Shown in pieces: positions 1 through 9,336 of a DNA stretch of 64,000 nucleotides. Within the stretch, counting starts at the first letter, position 1, and each line of letters begins with the position of its first letter. The notes beneath the pieces are model-generated. The model had not been told where the DNA came from. It did no database searches and was given only the letters and a program-made list of their open reading frames with translations. This DNA comes from Dendrobium chrysotoxum (lineage: Eukaryota > Streptophyta > Magnoliopsida > Asparagales > Orchidaceae). The stretch covers positions 12,172,764 through 12,236,763 of the forward strand of contig CM034310.1 in assembly GCA_019925795.1 (NCBI GenBank), written 5' to 3'. Made by a program: the position numbers and the translations under genes.

Positions 1-2
1 CT

Positions 3-716
3 AAGGACTCTTCTCACCTCTCGGGGATCCGTCAGAATGAAAGTGAGTCCCTCAAGGAATACTTCAAGAGATTTTCTACTGAAGCTCGTCAAATTCCGGG
101 AGTAGATCCCGAGTTACTTAGAGGCGTTTTCCTCGGAGGGCTTCGTCCGGGCCCCTTCTACTCAGCACTTATGCGAGACACGGTCCCTTCATATGCCGAC
201 CTGATTCATCGTGTGGAGGCACAAATCTCCGCAGATGAAGCCATAAATGCTCACAGAAAGCAGTTCGAACAGACAAATGGGAAGCGCAAAGGTGCTCCTG
301 GGATGGATAATTCTTCCTTACAATGGAAAAAGCAAGGGAATAGCAATCTACCTCCTAGGCCCCCATTACCACAACGAGAACCTCGGCAGGAGAAAGAGTA
401 CACTCCGCTCAACACATCTCAAGCAAATGTGTTAATGGCGATTCAAGATCAGGACAAAGTGAAATGGCCGCATCCTTCGAAGCCAAATACAGGAAATCAA
501 GATCAGTACTGTCACTTTCATCGTAGTCGTGGCCACACTACTGAAGCGTGTCGGCAACTTAAGGATGAGATTGAAAGACTTATCCGCCAGGGCTATCTTC
601 GACAGTTTATTGGGAACCCACCTACCCGAGAAGAAGCTCGCCCCACTGGGGGGCAAAATCAACAACAACAAAGACAACCATTGAATAATATTCAAATGGT
701 TGGTGAGATTGAGTAA
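3..716 (+). CDS. Ty3/gypsy (Tat-type) gag polyprotein, C-terminal 237 residues
   Basis: Capsid/nucleocapsid protein that packages element RNA in cytoplasmic particles. The frame is open from base 3, so it is the 3' part of a gene starting outside the window. It has the end of the retrotransposon gag domain (EYFKRFSTEARQIPG, then a LLRGVFLGGLRPG segment), a basic glutamine-rich linker, and near 510-551 a zinc knuckle CHFHRSRGHTTEAC (CX2HX4HX4C) followed by QLKDEIERLIRQGYL, typical of Tat/Athila-type plant gag. It ends with TAA in a Q-rich tail, about where Tat elements continue into protease. No stop or frameshift is visible, so this gag could still be made. Confidence 0.85.
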   Translation, partial: KDSSHLSGIRQNESESLKEYFKRFSTEARQIPGVDPELLRGVFLGGLRPGPFYSALMRDTVPSYADLIHRVEAQISADEAINAHRKQFEQTNGKRKGAPGMDNSSLQWKKQGNSNLPPRPPLPQREPRQEKEYTPLNTSQANVLMAIQDQDKVKWPHPSKPNTGNQDQYCHFHRSRGHTTEACRQLKDEIERLIRQGYLRQFIGNPPTREEARPTGGQNQQQQRQPLNNIQMVGEIE

Positions 717-1062
717 TGCTGCAACTTGAACCTTTGTGTTAGTAATACTACTTGTCATGTGTCACCATGTATCTCTTCTATGATCAGTAGGATGTCACTC
801 TAATGTCCTTAGTATTTCTACCAAGTCAAATGATGTGGTTGTCCCTATATGTATCTCTTCTGTTGTACAAGGGAATTATTGTCTTACAGTAATATAATGT
901 GTTGTTCGTCCAGTTTTGATATTGTCTCTTTCTTTAAAAAGAATACAAATGACAGTGAAAAACTACTGACAAATATAGTCTCTTTATCCTTGATTCGAGA
1001 AATATGCAGTCTTTATTACTTCTCAATCACTGGAAGATCGATCCCAGGGGGATTCGATCCGG
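717..1062. other. non-coding spacer after gag
   Basis: No protease or polymerase motif in any frame. The segment 'gtatctcttct' recurs (near 768 and 850), but there is no clear array. It belongs to the internal region of the gag-only element. Confidence 0.5.
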
Positions 1063-1650
1063 CCTCTTCCATACAGGTTAACGTCGTCGAGCAAAGGCTC
1101 CGACATACAACCTCGGATAGGTCTCACATCCTTGGTGGATTCTCCCGACCTCTTCCATACAGGTTAACGTCGTCGAGCAAAGGCTCCGACATACAACCTC
1201 GGATAGGTCTCACATCCTTGGTGGATTCTCTCGACCTCTTCCATACAGGTTAACGTCGTCGAGCAAAGGCTCCGACATACAACCTCGGATAGGTCTCACA
1301 TCCTTGGTGGACTCTCCCGACCTCTTCCATACAGGTTAACGTCGTCGAGCAAAGGCTCCGACATACAACCTCGGATAGGTCTCACATCCTTGGTGGATTC
1401 TCTCGACCTCTTCCATACAGGTTAACGTCGTCGAGCAAAGGCTCCGACATACAACCTCGGATAGGTCTCACATCCTTGGTGGATTCTCCCGACCTCTTCC
1501 ATACAGGTTAACGTCGCCGAGCAAAGGCTCCGACATACAACCTCGAATAGGTCTCACATCCTTGGTGGATTCTCTCGACCTTTTTCATACATGTTAACGT
1601 CATCAAGCAAGGGCTTTGACCTACAGTCTCAAATATGTCAAACATCCTAA
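1063..1650 (+). repeat. 86-bp tandem repeat, six good copies plus one decayed copy
   Basis: Units begin CCTCTTCCATACAGG at 1063, 1149, 1235, 1321, 1407 and 1493, exactly 86 bp apart; a seventh, diverged copy starts at 1579. The last bases of successive units alternate CTCCCGACC and CTCTCGACC, suggesting a 172-bp dimer as the amplified unit. Weak further traces occur near 1861-1920. Open frames across the array follow from repetition and are not genes. Confidence 0.9.
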
Positions 1651-2152
1651 AAGGATGTCTCTCACATTCGCTCAGACTAATAATACATCAAAAGCACAAA
1701 GCATGTCTTACAGATGCAATAACAATTCAGGTCCCTCTAGGGGACAAATCCTCATTTCATATACAATATCATTGGAGTTACATAAATCCAGATTCAAGTG
1801 TACATTTATTCTCACTAGAAGTTGAAATTGAAAAGTACATTGGCGTCATCCGTACAAACTAGTATCATCAAGCAATAAGCAACTTTAACACAGTCAAATA
1901 TCCTTGGTGGATTTAAGTGACTTCTCCCTTACTGCACGCAAGCATCTCCTACAACTGCTCCTTTAAAGAAAGGACATAACTGGATCATCATCAGACCTCC
2001 ACTCAGTTGACAGTGTTAGTGTATTGCTAGAATATTGGCATGTCACACTACTTCGGCCTCTTGATTCAGTAATATCTGATGTTGGCACACTTCAGTATAG
2101 ATGAATATTGCCTTAACACAATGTTACTGGACGCCGGCCATCATCTGCCCGT
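1651..2152. other. non-coding internal region
   Basis: Links the 86-bp and 65-bp arrays. A faint copy of the 86-bp unit (CATCAAGCAA...CCTTGGTGGATT) is visible near 1865-1915. Nothing else recognised. Confidence 0.5.
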
Positions 2153-2760
2153 TGTCAGACCCTCGCCGAATTTCCTCCCGTTGAAGGACTTCTGCCCGTC
2201 GCGGGACATTCGTCGGACTCCTGCCCGTCGCTAAGCTTCCTCCCGTTGAAGGACTTCTGCCAGTCGCGGGACATTCGTCGGACTCCTGCCCGACGCTGAG
2301 CTTCCTCCCGTTGAAGGACTTCTGCCCGTCGCGGGACATTCGTCGGACTCCTGCCTGACGCTGAGCTTCCTCCCGTTGAAGGACTTCTGCCCATCGTGGG
2401 TCATTCGTCGAACTTCTGCCTGGCACCAGACCTCTGCCCGTCATCAGACTTTCATCGGACTTCTACCCGACGACGAGCTTCTTCCCGTTGCTGGGTCTCT
2501 GCCCGTCGCCGGACTTTCGTTGGAATTTTGCCCAATATTTTCGTCGGACTTCTGCCCGACACCGTACTTCCACTCGACGCAGGACTTTTGCCAATCGCGG
2601 GACTTTCGTTAGACTTCTGTCTGACACCGAACTTCCTCCCGTTGAAAGACTTCTGTCAGTCGCGTGACTTTCGTCGAACTTCTACCCGACGCCGGACTTA
2701 TGCCCGTCGTCGGACCCTCGTTGTACTTCTTCCCGACGCCTGACTTCCGACCATCTTCAG
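2153..2760. repeat. 65-bp tandem repeat with a degenerate 20-25-bp sub-repeat tail
   Basis: TTCCTCCCGTTGAAGGACTT recurs at 2172, 2237, 2302 and 2367, exactly 65 bp apart, with only a few changes. From about 2400 to 2760 the array continues as shorter degenerate units built on CTTCTGCCCGACG and GCCGGACTT. The same units occur in the LTR of this element at about 4380-4480. Overlapping open frames on both strands come from the periodicity. Confidence 0.9.
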
Positions 2761-2817
2761 ACTCCCTCCGACTAACATCTCACCTCCACATGAAGGAATG
2801 AAAAAGAAAAGAAATTT

Positions 2818-3150
2818 CTAACTCCTGTACAAGAGGAGGGGCGTTGTCTCAAGTAGGGAAAATCACCTACTGAATAACAACGGAATGCCTCAACTGTCAG
2901 AAAGCCAGAATGAGAGAAAAAAGAGGGAAAACTGCTAACTTCTGCGCAAAGAGAGGGGCGCCGAGTTAAGCAGGGAAAGTCACCTACTCAAAAACGGCGG
3001 AAGGCCTCAAAATGCCAGAAACTAGAGGGGAGAAGAGAGGAATACTCTAACTTCTGCGCAAAGGGAGGGGCGCCAAGTCAAGTAGGGAAAGTCACCTACT
3101 CAAAAATGGCGGAAAGCCTCAAAATGCCAAAAGCCAGAGGGAGAAAGGAA
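2818..3150. repeat. 112-117-bp tandem repeat, three copies
   Basis: Each unit has CTAACT(T/C)CTG, then GAGGGGCG, an AGGGAAA(A/G)TCACCTACT block and GCCTCAAAATGCCAGAAA. Units start near 2818, 2935 and 3047. Part of the 3' untranslated region of the gag-only element. Confidence 0.85.
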
Positions 3151-3180
3151 GAAGGGGCGAGTTTCTCCTAGGCCTTGGGG

Positions 3181-3298
3181 GTCTATTTATATTATTTTTG
3201 AGGGGGGAGGATTCCAAAATTTTATTAAATTCCCTGAATTTTTTCAAATTTTTCGGAATTTTTTGGGATTTTTTCAGAATTTTTGGGCCCCACCACTT

Positions 3299-3329
<31 letters not shown>

Positions 3330-3694
3330 AAAACGGCTAACCGCACGGCTAACCGCGCGGTTCCGCGCGGTTCCGCGCGGACGCGCCTGTTGGCGCTGGC
3401 GCCGCCGCAGGCGGCGGCGGCAGGCGGCGGCCGGCCGGCCGGCCGGCCGGTTCGGCCGCCTATGCGTTCCCGGGCTCCGATTTCGGGCCCGGACGGTCCA
3501 AATTCGACGTTTTTGGGGTCCCCGGACACGTTTTTCGACGTTCCGGACTCAATTTTGACACTTTCGGAGCTCAACGGGGCCTCTATGATCAAGTTCGAGC
3601 AAACATTTAATTTTTGGAACGTAAATTTTTGCGATTTTGCCAAAGTGAAAAGCCGACACATATATTTTTGGACTCCTGGAGCTTTGTCGTCCAA
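3181..3694. other. homopolymer and GC-rich region before the 3' LTR
   Basis: Runs of TTTTT and GGGG give way to an A-tract of about 23 bases (from 3299), then a very GC-rich block (3340-3480) of CGCGCGGTTC repeats, GGCGGC repeats and five tandem GGCC palindromes. Long open frames on both strands are compositional and show no known domain. Confidence 0.6.
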
Positions 3695-3709
3695 AAATAG
3701 GGGGGCAAC
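3692..3709 (+). other. polypurine tract of the gypsy element
   Basis: AAAAATAGGGGGGCAAC lies directly before the TG that opens the LTR. This is the expected place and composition for the plus-strand DNA primer. Confidence 0.7.
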
Positions 3710-4730
3710 TGATACGTCATCGGAAAATTATCTTGATCGGGCACGAATCTCGAGGAAAAACTCAAGTTGGAAACTTCAAAAATTAATTCGGAGACTATTT
3801 AAACTCCGATTTCAGCAAGCTTACAGTCGAACTGAGCGTCTCGGAAATACGAATCCAACGACACCAAATTCGACTCAATCCGAGCCCAAGTGAGTCCAAA
3901 TCAAGTACCCGAAGCGCTGTTGGAAGCATCAAACAGCTATTTGAGTTACCAAACGGTCTCCGATTTTGGCGAGCTTATACTCGAATCGAGCGGCTCGACG
4001 AGACGAATCCAACGAACCCAAGATCGTAGAATTCTGATATCATTAAGGCCTTCAAATGCTTGATAAACGGTTCACGATCAAGGGATTCAATATCGGCCGT
4101 TCATCCGGATCACTCCCTATTCGCCCCTGATCCCTCACATATTTACGGGCTATGCCACTCCAGAAAAACTATAAATAGCCCCTCATTTCTCTTAAGAGGG
4201 GACCCCAAGCCAAGAAGAGAAGAAGAGAAGGAAAAGAAGAGAAGCCTAGGAGGGAATAACTCCTCCTCGACCACCGCCGGAACACCGTCGGAACTCCGCC
4301 GGAATACCGCCGGAACACCGCCGGAACACCACCGAAGCACCACTAGGCGCCCGAGGGACGCCGGAGCCCTGCCCGACACGGGAGCAACGTCGGAATTCTG
4401 CCCGACGTCCGAGTGACGCCGGACTTCTTTCCAAGTGACGCCGGAATTCTGTCTGACACCCGAGTGACGTTGGAACTCTGCTTGGCCTTGTAATTGATAC
4501 TCATTGTAATCTGATCGTCCTGAAGTTAAAGGACGAGTCAGCCTCGTGTATTTCAAACAACACTAGTGGAACTTTTTCAACTGGGCGTGGCCCCGTGGTT
4601 TTTCCCTTTCTCAGGGCTTTCCACGTAAAAATCCTGGTGTTTCTTTCACTCTTCTGTTTGTGTGCTGGATATACGTACAACGCTGAGACGGAAATATTAA
4701 ACTCTATCGCCGCGTATATTTGAGTCCGCA
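3710..4730 (+). repeat. 3' LTR of the gag-only gypsy element (about 1.02 kb)
   Basis: It starts TGATACG after the polypurine tract and ends GTCCGCA before AT-rich DNA. It has a TATA box near 4170, a purine-rich leader, short GCCGGAACACC repeats (about 4270-4345), and a TTTCCACGTAAAAATCC segment (4618-4634) like that near the end of many plant LTRs. The next five bases, ATAAT, would be the target duplication, but the left copy is outside the window. The end position is inferred from one LTR only. Confidence 0.7.
4169..4178 (+). promoter_or_regulatory. TATA box in the gypsy LTR
   Basis: CTATAAATAG followed by a purine-rich leader of repeated AAGAAGAGAAG type. Position in the middle of the LTR suits the U3/R border. 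Confidence 0.65.
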
Positions 4731-5768
4731 ATAATATTATTATTTAGATATTTTTATTCAAAGTTTAATTAAATTAAAATGAATAAATTTGAATGGTTCT
4801 GATTTAAAATAATAAGAATTGAATGAATAGTTAGGATTTTATCTATAAGAAACTCAAGCCACTTTTATATATAAAATTCTAAATTTTAATAATTAATCTG
4901 AAGTTAATATAATTAATATATACAAATTTAAAATATTGATAATCGATGTGAAGCTAGTATTATAATTTATTAATTGATATTTATTTTTTGATAACTATTG
5001 AACTTTTATAAATTTCAAAACTTAAATTTTGATTGAGTTAGATCATGACAAATACAGGATTACATACCAACACAAAAAATATATTGATTACATTTTGGAA
5101 AAATTTTTAGGCTAATTTATTAATATTAAATTCAGCTTAAACTCATAAAGCACAAATTCTAATTTTTGAACTTCTAAAAAAAATCACTTATTTTGTATAA
5201 AATAAATTTAATTTTTGCTGACACAAAATCTAAAAAAATTCCAATCCATTTTGACCATATTTTAAAAAATTTTAATAGTGTATTATAATTAACTAAATTA
5301 ATTAATAAATAATTTATGAAATTGACATAATTAAAATAGACAAAAAATATATTAAAATGAGATATCAAAAAAAGGAAATTTCTGAAATAAAAATCATCTT
5401 TTTGAATATCGCAATATCAAATAATAGGTTGGAGGGTGATAGTGTGTTGCTCCATATTCACGTAAAAATTTTTCTTACCCGCAATTGTGATTGTCATCCC
5501 GGACCTATTTGCTAACATTATTGCCTTTTTTCTTAATTCATCTCATTCAGTCTTGAGATTAGAAATCAAGAGAATTAAATAAAAATGTGATATCATATTG
5601 AGCTTATGCTTTGTGCTTGGCCTAAGTTTTATTATTGGAGTCTCCTGCATTATTTGCCTTAAAGGCTTAATTGAACTTCTCTTATATATGATCATTATTG
5701 ACACATTAGATGTCATATCCCAATCAATAAAATATCAAAAGTCATATATATCTAATCAAATCATACAA

Positions 5769-5770
<2 letters not shown>
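4731..5770. other. AT-rich intergenic spacer
   Basis: Mostly A/T with scattered short TAATTAAT motifs. No coding, RNA or transposon feature recognised. Confidence 0.6.
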
Positions 5771-5823
<53 letters not shown>

Positions 5824-5839
5824 GAGAGAGAGAGAGAGG
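5771..5839. repeat. (GA)n microsatellite
   Basis: About 69 bp of AG/GA dinucleotide with one AGGG interruption near 5811. The Arg-Glu open frame across it is an artefact. Confidence 0.97.
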
Positions 5840-6360
5840 AACCAACTAAATCAGGTACAAAGAGAATATCAGGAATTGATTAGCATCAACATATGTCCAT
5901 TTCAAAGATGAATAATTGTGTAATAAAGCACAGAGTCATGGAGAGTAAAATAAATAATAGAGTACATATCGAAAATAAATGCATCAAATTAGGAGAGGAG
6001 ATTTTGAATTTTAAATGCATGAAATAGAAATAAAATCAAGTAAGAAAAATTAAAATGAGGTTAATGAAGAGGAGATATCAAGTGAGATGAAAGAAAAATA
6101 ATTTAGTGGAATCAAGCTAGCTTGAAAAGGGAGAGATCTTCAAGTGAAGATGAAGTTGTGTCAAGTCTTTAAGTGAGAATAAGAGATATAACAACACAAA
6201 GATAAAGAGGCTTTGAAAATGATAAGTTGCAAGCAGTTCTTTAATGAAGATAGAGAGATCTTTAAGGGAGATGGAGAGAGTAGCAACATTGAAGGTGAAT
6301 AAGCTTTCATGAGTGATTTCACATGCATGAGAGATCAAGTTGCAAGAGCATGAGCCTACG
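5840..6360. other. intergenic spacer
   Basis: Purine-rich low-complexity DNA with many GAGA and AAGTGAGA motifs. No gene recognised. Confidence 0.5.
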
Positions 6361-6890
6361 ACAATTTAGGGCACTGTATAAATAAAGTTAGAATGCGAAG
6401 GGTTGCAACCAAATACCAATAGGTTGAGGGATGGATGGTTAGGATTTTGTCATTTGTATGCTTAAGAATAGTCAAGATTATTTAATTGAAGATGAAGAGT
6501 TTGGGTTAGATGAAGAATTAATACATCATTATGATAATTAATACAATATATTTGTTATAAAATAAAATTTTAATTATTAATAAATTATAATTAAAATAAT
6601 TGAAATGAAATATTAGAATTTAATTTGGGGCAATGTATAAAGTGAGAATGTGAAGAGTTGCAATAGAATACTAATAGGTTAAGGGATGGATGGATAGGAT
6701 TTTGTCATTTGTATGATTAAGAATGGTCAAGATTGTATAAGGGAAGATGAAGAATTTTGGTTAGAAGAATGATTAATATATCATTATGATAATAAATACA
6801 ATATATTTGATATGAATAAAATTATATTTATTAATCAATTATAATTAAAATAATTGAAATGAATTGTTATGATTTAATTTCAGTAATTAA
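6361..6890. repeat. tandem duplication, about 259-bp unit
   Basis: The block starting GGGCACTGTATAAA (6369) repeats from GGGCAATGTATAAA (6628). Shared segments include AGGGATGGATGG, AGGATTTTGTCATTTGTATG and CATTATGATAAT. Copies differ at many sites, so the duplication is old. No coding content. Confidence 0.85.
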
Positions 6891-7135
6891 AATGAAAGGC
6901 TAGGATCTGATATAGAAGAAAATTCAACTGACTTTTATAATAGAAGTATAGATTATTATCATCATCATCATCTTATCCTATAAAATCTGCATACATCTTA
7001 TATCAGTGCTTCGTTAAGTCCCATCCTACATAAGAAGAAATGAAATTTAAAAAAAAAACTAAAACTAAACCACATTCTACTCATTCATATGACCCATACC
7101 TCTCCCTCTCGTTCTGGCAATTTCACCTGTATAAT

Positions 7136-7359
7136 TGTTGGATTTTTTCAAACCAAACTATGCAATGTTTCAGTTTAGTTTATTTTATTTTTATTATTAG
7201 ACAATTTTAAAAACTGTATTGGTTATTCTCTGTGTGCGTATCCCGTGAAAGTCTTTTATTTTTGCCCTTTGTTTTCCTTTGCTCATGAAACGTCTAGTGA
7301 AATAGAAATTTTGTTTGAGTTTTCTTCTTCCAGATTTTGTTTTATTTTTGCTTCCATCA
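7136..7359 (+). repeat. 5' LTR of copia A
   Basis: Begins TGTTGGATTTTTTC and ends TTGCTTCCATCA; matches 21997-22221 end to end. Confidence 0.93.
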
Positions 7360-7360
7360 T

Positions 7361-7373
7361 TGGTATTAAAGGT
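7361..7373 (+). other. primer-binding site of copia A
   Basis: TGGTATTAAAGG, one base after the LTR, resembles the initiator-Met tRNA complement TGGTATCAGAGC with a few changes. Confidence 0.7.
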
Positions 7374-7383
7374 AGGTTTGAGA

Positions 7384-8601
7384 ATGGCAGAGAGTTCAAG
7401 TACTAATAATTTATAACGTTAGTTGCCCTAGTTCACGGGAAAGAACTACAATTAATGGAGCATTCAAATGTGGGTGTTTTATCAATCTCAAGAGTTGTGG
7501 GAGATTATAAAGAGTGATTTTCAGGAGCCCAAAGTTTAGAGAGATTTGAATCAAAGGCTTCTTCAAGAATTGAAAGAAAATCAAAAGAAAGACTGGAAGG
7601 CCCTTTTCTTCATCTATCAAGCGGTAGATGAAATTATTTTTGAGCGGATCTCTATGGCGAAGACCGAGAAAGAGGCTTGGGATACAGTACATGCTTCTTA
7701 TAAAGGAGATGAGAAAGTGAAGATGGTATGTTTAGAAACCCTACAAAGCCAATTTGATATGTTGAAGATAAAGGAGTCAGAAAGTGTGGAAGAATATTTC
7801 AATCGGTTAAGTGCCATTGTTAACCAATTGAAGTTGAATGGAGAACTTGTAGAAGATAAAAGGGTTATTGAGAAGATCTTACAAAGCCTGACAAGAAAAT
7901 TTGAAGCCATGGTGGTAGCCATAGAAGAGGCGAAGAAAATAGAGAATATGTCTACTGAAGGGTTGCTTGGATCTCTTCAATCTCATGAATTAAGATTGAA
8001 GCAATATGACTCAACTTCAATTGATGAAACCTTCCAAACGCAAGTGATAGTGCGTGGGAATTTTAGAGGTGGCCGTGGAAGACATTTTGGTAGAGGAAGT
8101 AGCTCTTTTGGTAGAGGAAGATGTTCTTTTGGCACTAGAGAAAGATGTCATGTTGGTCGGTGAGAATCTACATAATGTGATGGAGATGAAGCTCAAGGTG
8201 GAGCTCATGGTGGTGGAGAAAGTACACATAGTCGTGGACATGGCTTCAGAGGTAGAGGAAGAACCAACCTTGCCAATATCAAATGTCACTTTTGCAAAAG
8301 GTATGGACACACTTATCAATTTTGTTGGAAGAGACAAGAGAATGAAGAGGCAAATGTAGATATGGTGCAAGAAAAGGAAGTGGAGAAAGGTGAAGACATA
8401 ATATGTCTTACACATAGTAAGGAGTTTGGTGATTCAGGAGATGTATGGTTTATTGATAGTGGTTATAGTAATCACATAACTGGCAATAAAAGCTTATTTG
8501 TTACTTTGGATAACTCAATCCAATGTGAAGTACATACGGGAGATGACAATAGATTATTTATGGAAGAAAAATGTGATATTTTGGTGCAAACAAGGAAGAG
8601 A
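7384..8601 (+). pseudogene. copia A gag and start of pol, with nonsense mutations
   Basis: One frame runs from ATG 7384 (MAESSS...) to the CACTA insertion. It encodes a copia gag (RLLQELKENQ, then FDMLKIKESESVEEYFNRL), a Gly/Arg-rich stretch, a zinc knuckle CHFCKRYGHTYQFC (CX2CX4HX4C) at about 8284-8325, and a protease start VWFIDSGYSNHITGN around 8445 with the DSG catalytic motif. In-frame stops lie at 7414, 7420, 7429, 7453, 7537, 8161 and 8173. No frameshift is needed to read the domains. Most stops are one C-to-T step from Gln or Arg codons, as expected of a silenced, methylated copy. Confidence 0.85.
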
Positions 8602-9336
8602 CACTACAGGAAAATCTCCCATTACCGGCGGATTTTCCTGCGGATTTCCAGCGGAAGAATTTCTGGCAGATTTTCGACCGATTATTTGGAAATATTTCTG
8701 ACAAATTTTTAAGCAGATTTTCCGGCGGCTTTTCCGATGAATATGTTTCCGGCAGACTTTTCGGCAGATTTTCTGACGGCATCTAAAAATCTTTGAAAAT
8801 ATAATTTATTCGTAATTTAATTCATTGTATAGTTTATTTAAATTATTTTGTTTTAATTGGAATATTCTGTGAGGTTTAATATAAATAAAAAAATGTATCA
8901 ACTTAAACATATTTACAGAAATGGTCTAGTGGTCGGATAGGTGCACAGGCAGGGGAGGTCCCGGGTTCAAGCCTCAGCGCAGACAGGCGCCCGGGAGCAG
9001 GCTGGGCGTGGGGCGCGGGCTACGGGCTGGGTGCGGGCTCACCTGGGTGGCCTGTTGGGTTGCGCTGGAGCGGGCTCACCTGAGCTGTTTTTTTAAACCG
9101 TTTAATTTATTCTGATGGATCTTTTCTATCGGAGAAATTTTCCGACGGATTTTGTCTGCCGGAAAAAAATTTTCGATGGATTTTGTTCGACGAAAAAAAT
9201 TTTTGACGCTCGATTTAACGTCGAAGAAATTTTTGTCGGAAATCCGCCGAAAAATTTTGAAATCCGCCAGAAAATTCAGAATTTTTTACCGAAAATTCAG
9301 AATTTTTTACCGAAAATTCGCGACTTTCCTATAGTG
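8602..9336. mobile_element. non-autonomous CACTA (En/Spm-type) element inside copia A
   Basis: The left end CACTACAGGAAAATC and the reverse complement of the right end, CACTATAGGAAAGTC, match at 13 of 15 bases. Just inside both ends are many sub-terminal repeats of GGCGGATTTTC/GGCAGATTTTC, in opposite orientations at the two ends, as in CACTA elements. No transposase is present. Flanking triplets AGA and GGA are a 3-bp target duplication with one change. The copia protease/GAG-pre-integrase frame resumes in phase on the far side (KKKISNVFYVSNLKYN). Confidence 0.9.
8922..9094 (+). mobile_element. tRNA-derived SINE-like insert inside the CACTA element
   Basis: TGGTCTAGTGGTCGGATAG (box-A-like) is followed about 30 bp later by GGTTCAAGCCTC (box-B-like), then a GC-rich body with GCGGGCT repeats and a terminal T7 run (9088-9094). 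Base composition differs sharply from the AT-rich flanks. Plant Au-type SINEs have A and B boxes and end in short T runs. Clear target duplications are not visible (a weak TTAAAC match at 8903 and 9093), so family and exact ends are uncertain. Confidence 0.6.

Larger units (their letters stand above)
1..4730 (+). mobile_element. gag-only Ty3/gypsy LTR retrotransposon, right part
   Basis: The visible order is gag, about 3 kb without coding capacity but with three tandem arrays, a polypurine tract, and an LTR that starts TG and ends CA. No protease, reverse transcriptase, RNase H or integrase motif lies between the gag stop (716) and the polypurine tract (about 3700). Such an element would need polymerase from a relative. 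The layout matches what is known as TR-GAG (terminal-repeat retrotransposon with a gag domain); the gag is of the Tat type. The 5' LTR and gag start lie left of the window, so an earlier pol or a deletion outside the window cannot be excluded. Confidence 0.75.

Noticed and set aside
2124..2743. Overlapping open frames of 79-115 codons on both strands
   Set aside because: They arise from the 65-bp and shorter repeats (unit lengths and GC bias keep frames open) and have no domain.
3119..3893. Long frames across the GC-rich block before the gypsy LTR
   Set aside because: Poly-Lys and poly-Gly/Arg runs from homopolymers and GGC repeats; they cross the polypurine tract and LTR start.
5598..5849. 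83-codon frame ending in Arg-Glu repeats
   Set aside because: The tail is the GA microsatellite and the rest has no coding signal.
8922..8980. A tRNA gene suggested by box-A and box-B words
   Set aside because: No cloverleaf or acceptor stem could be drawn; fits a SINE head better.
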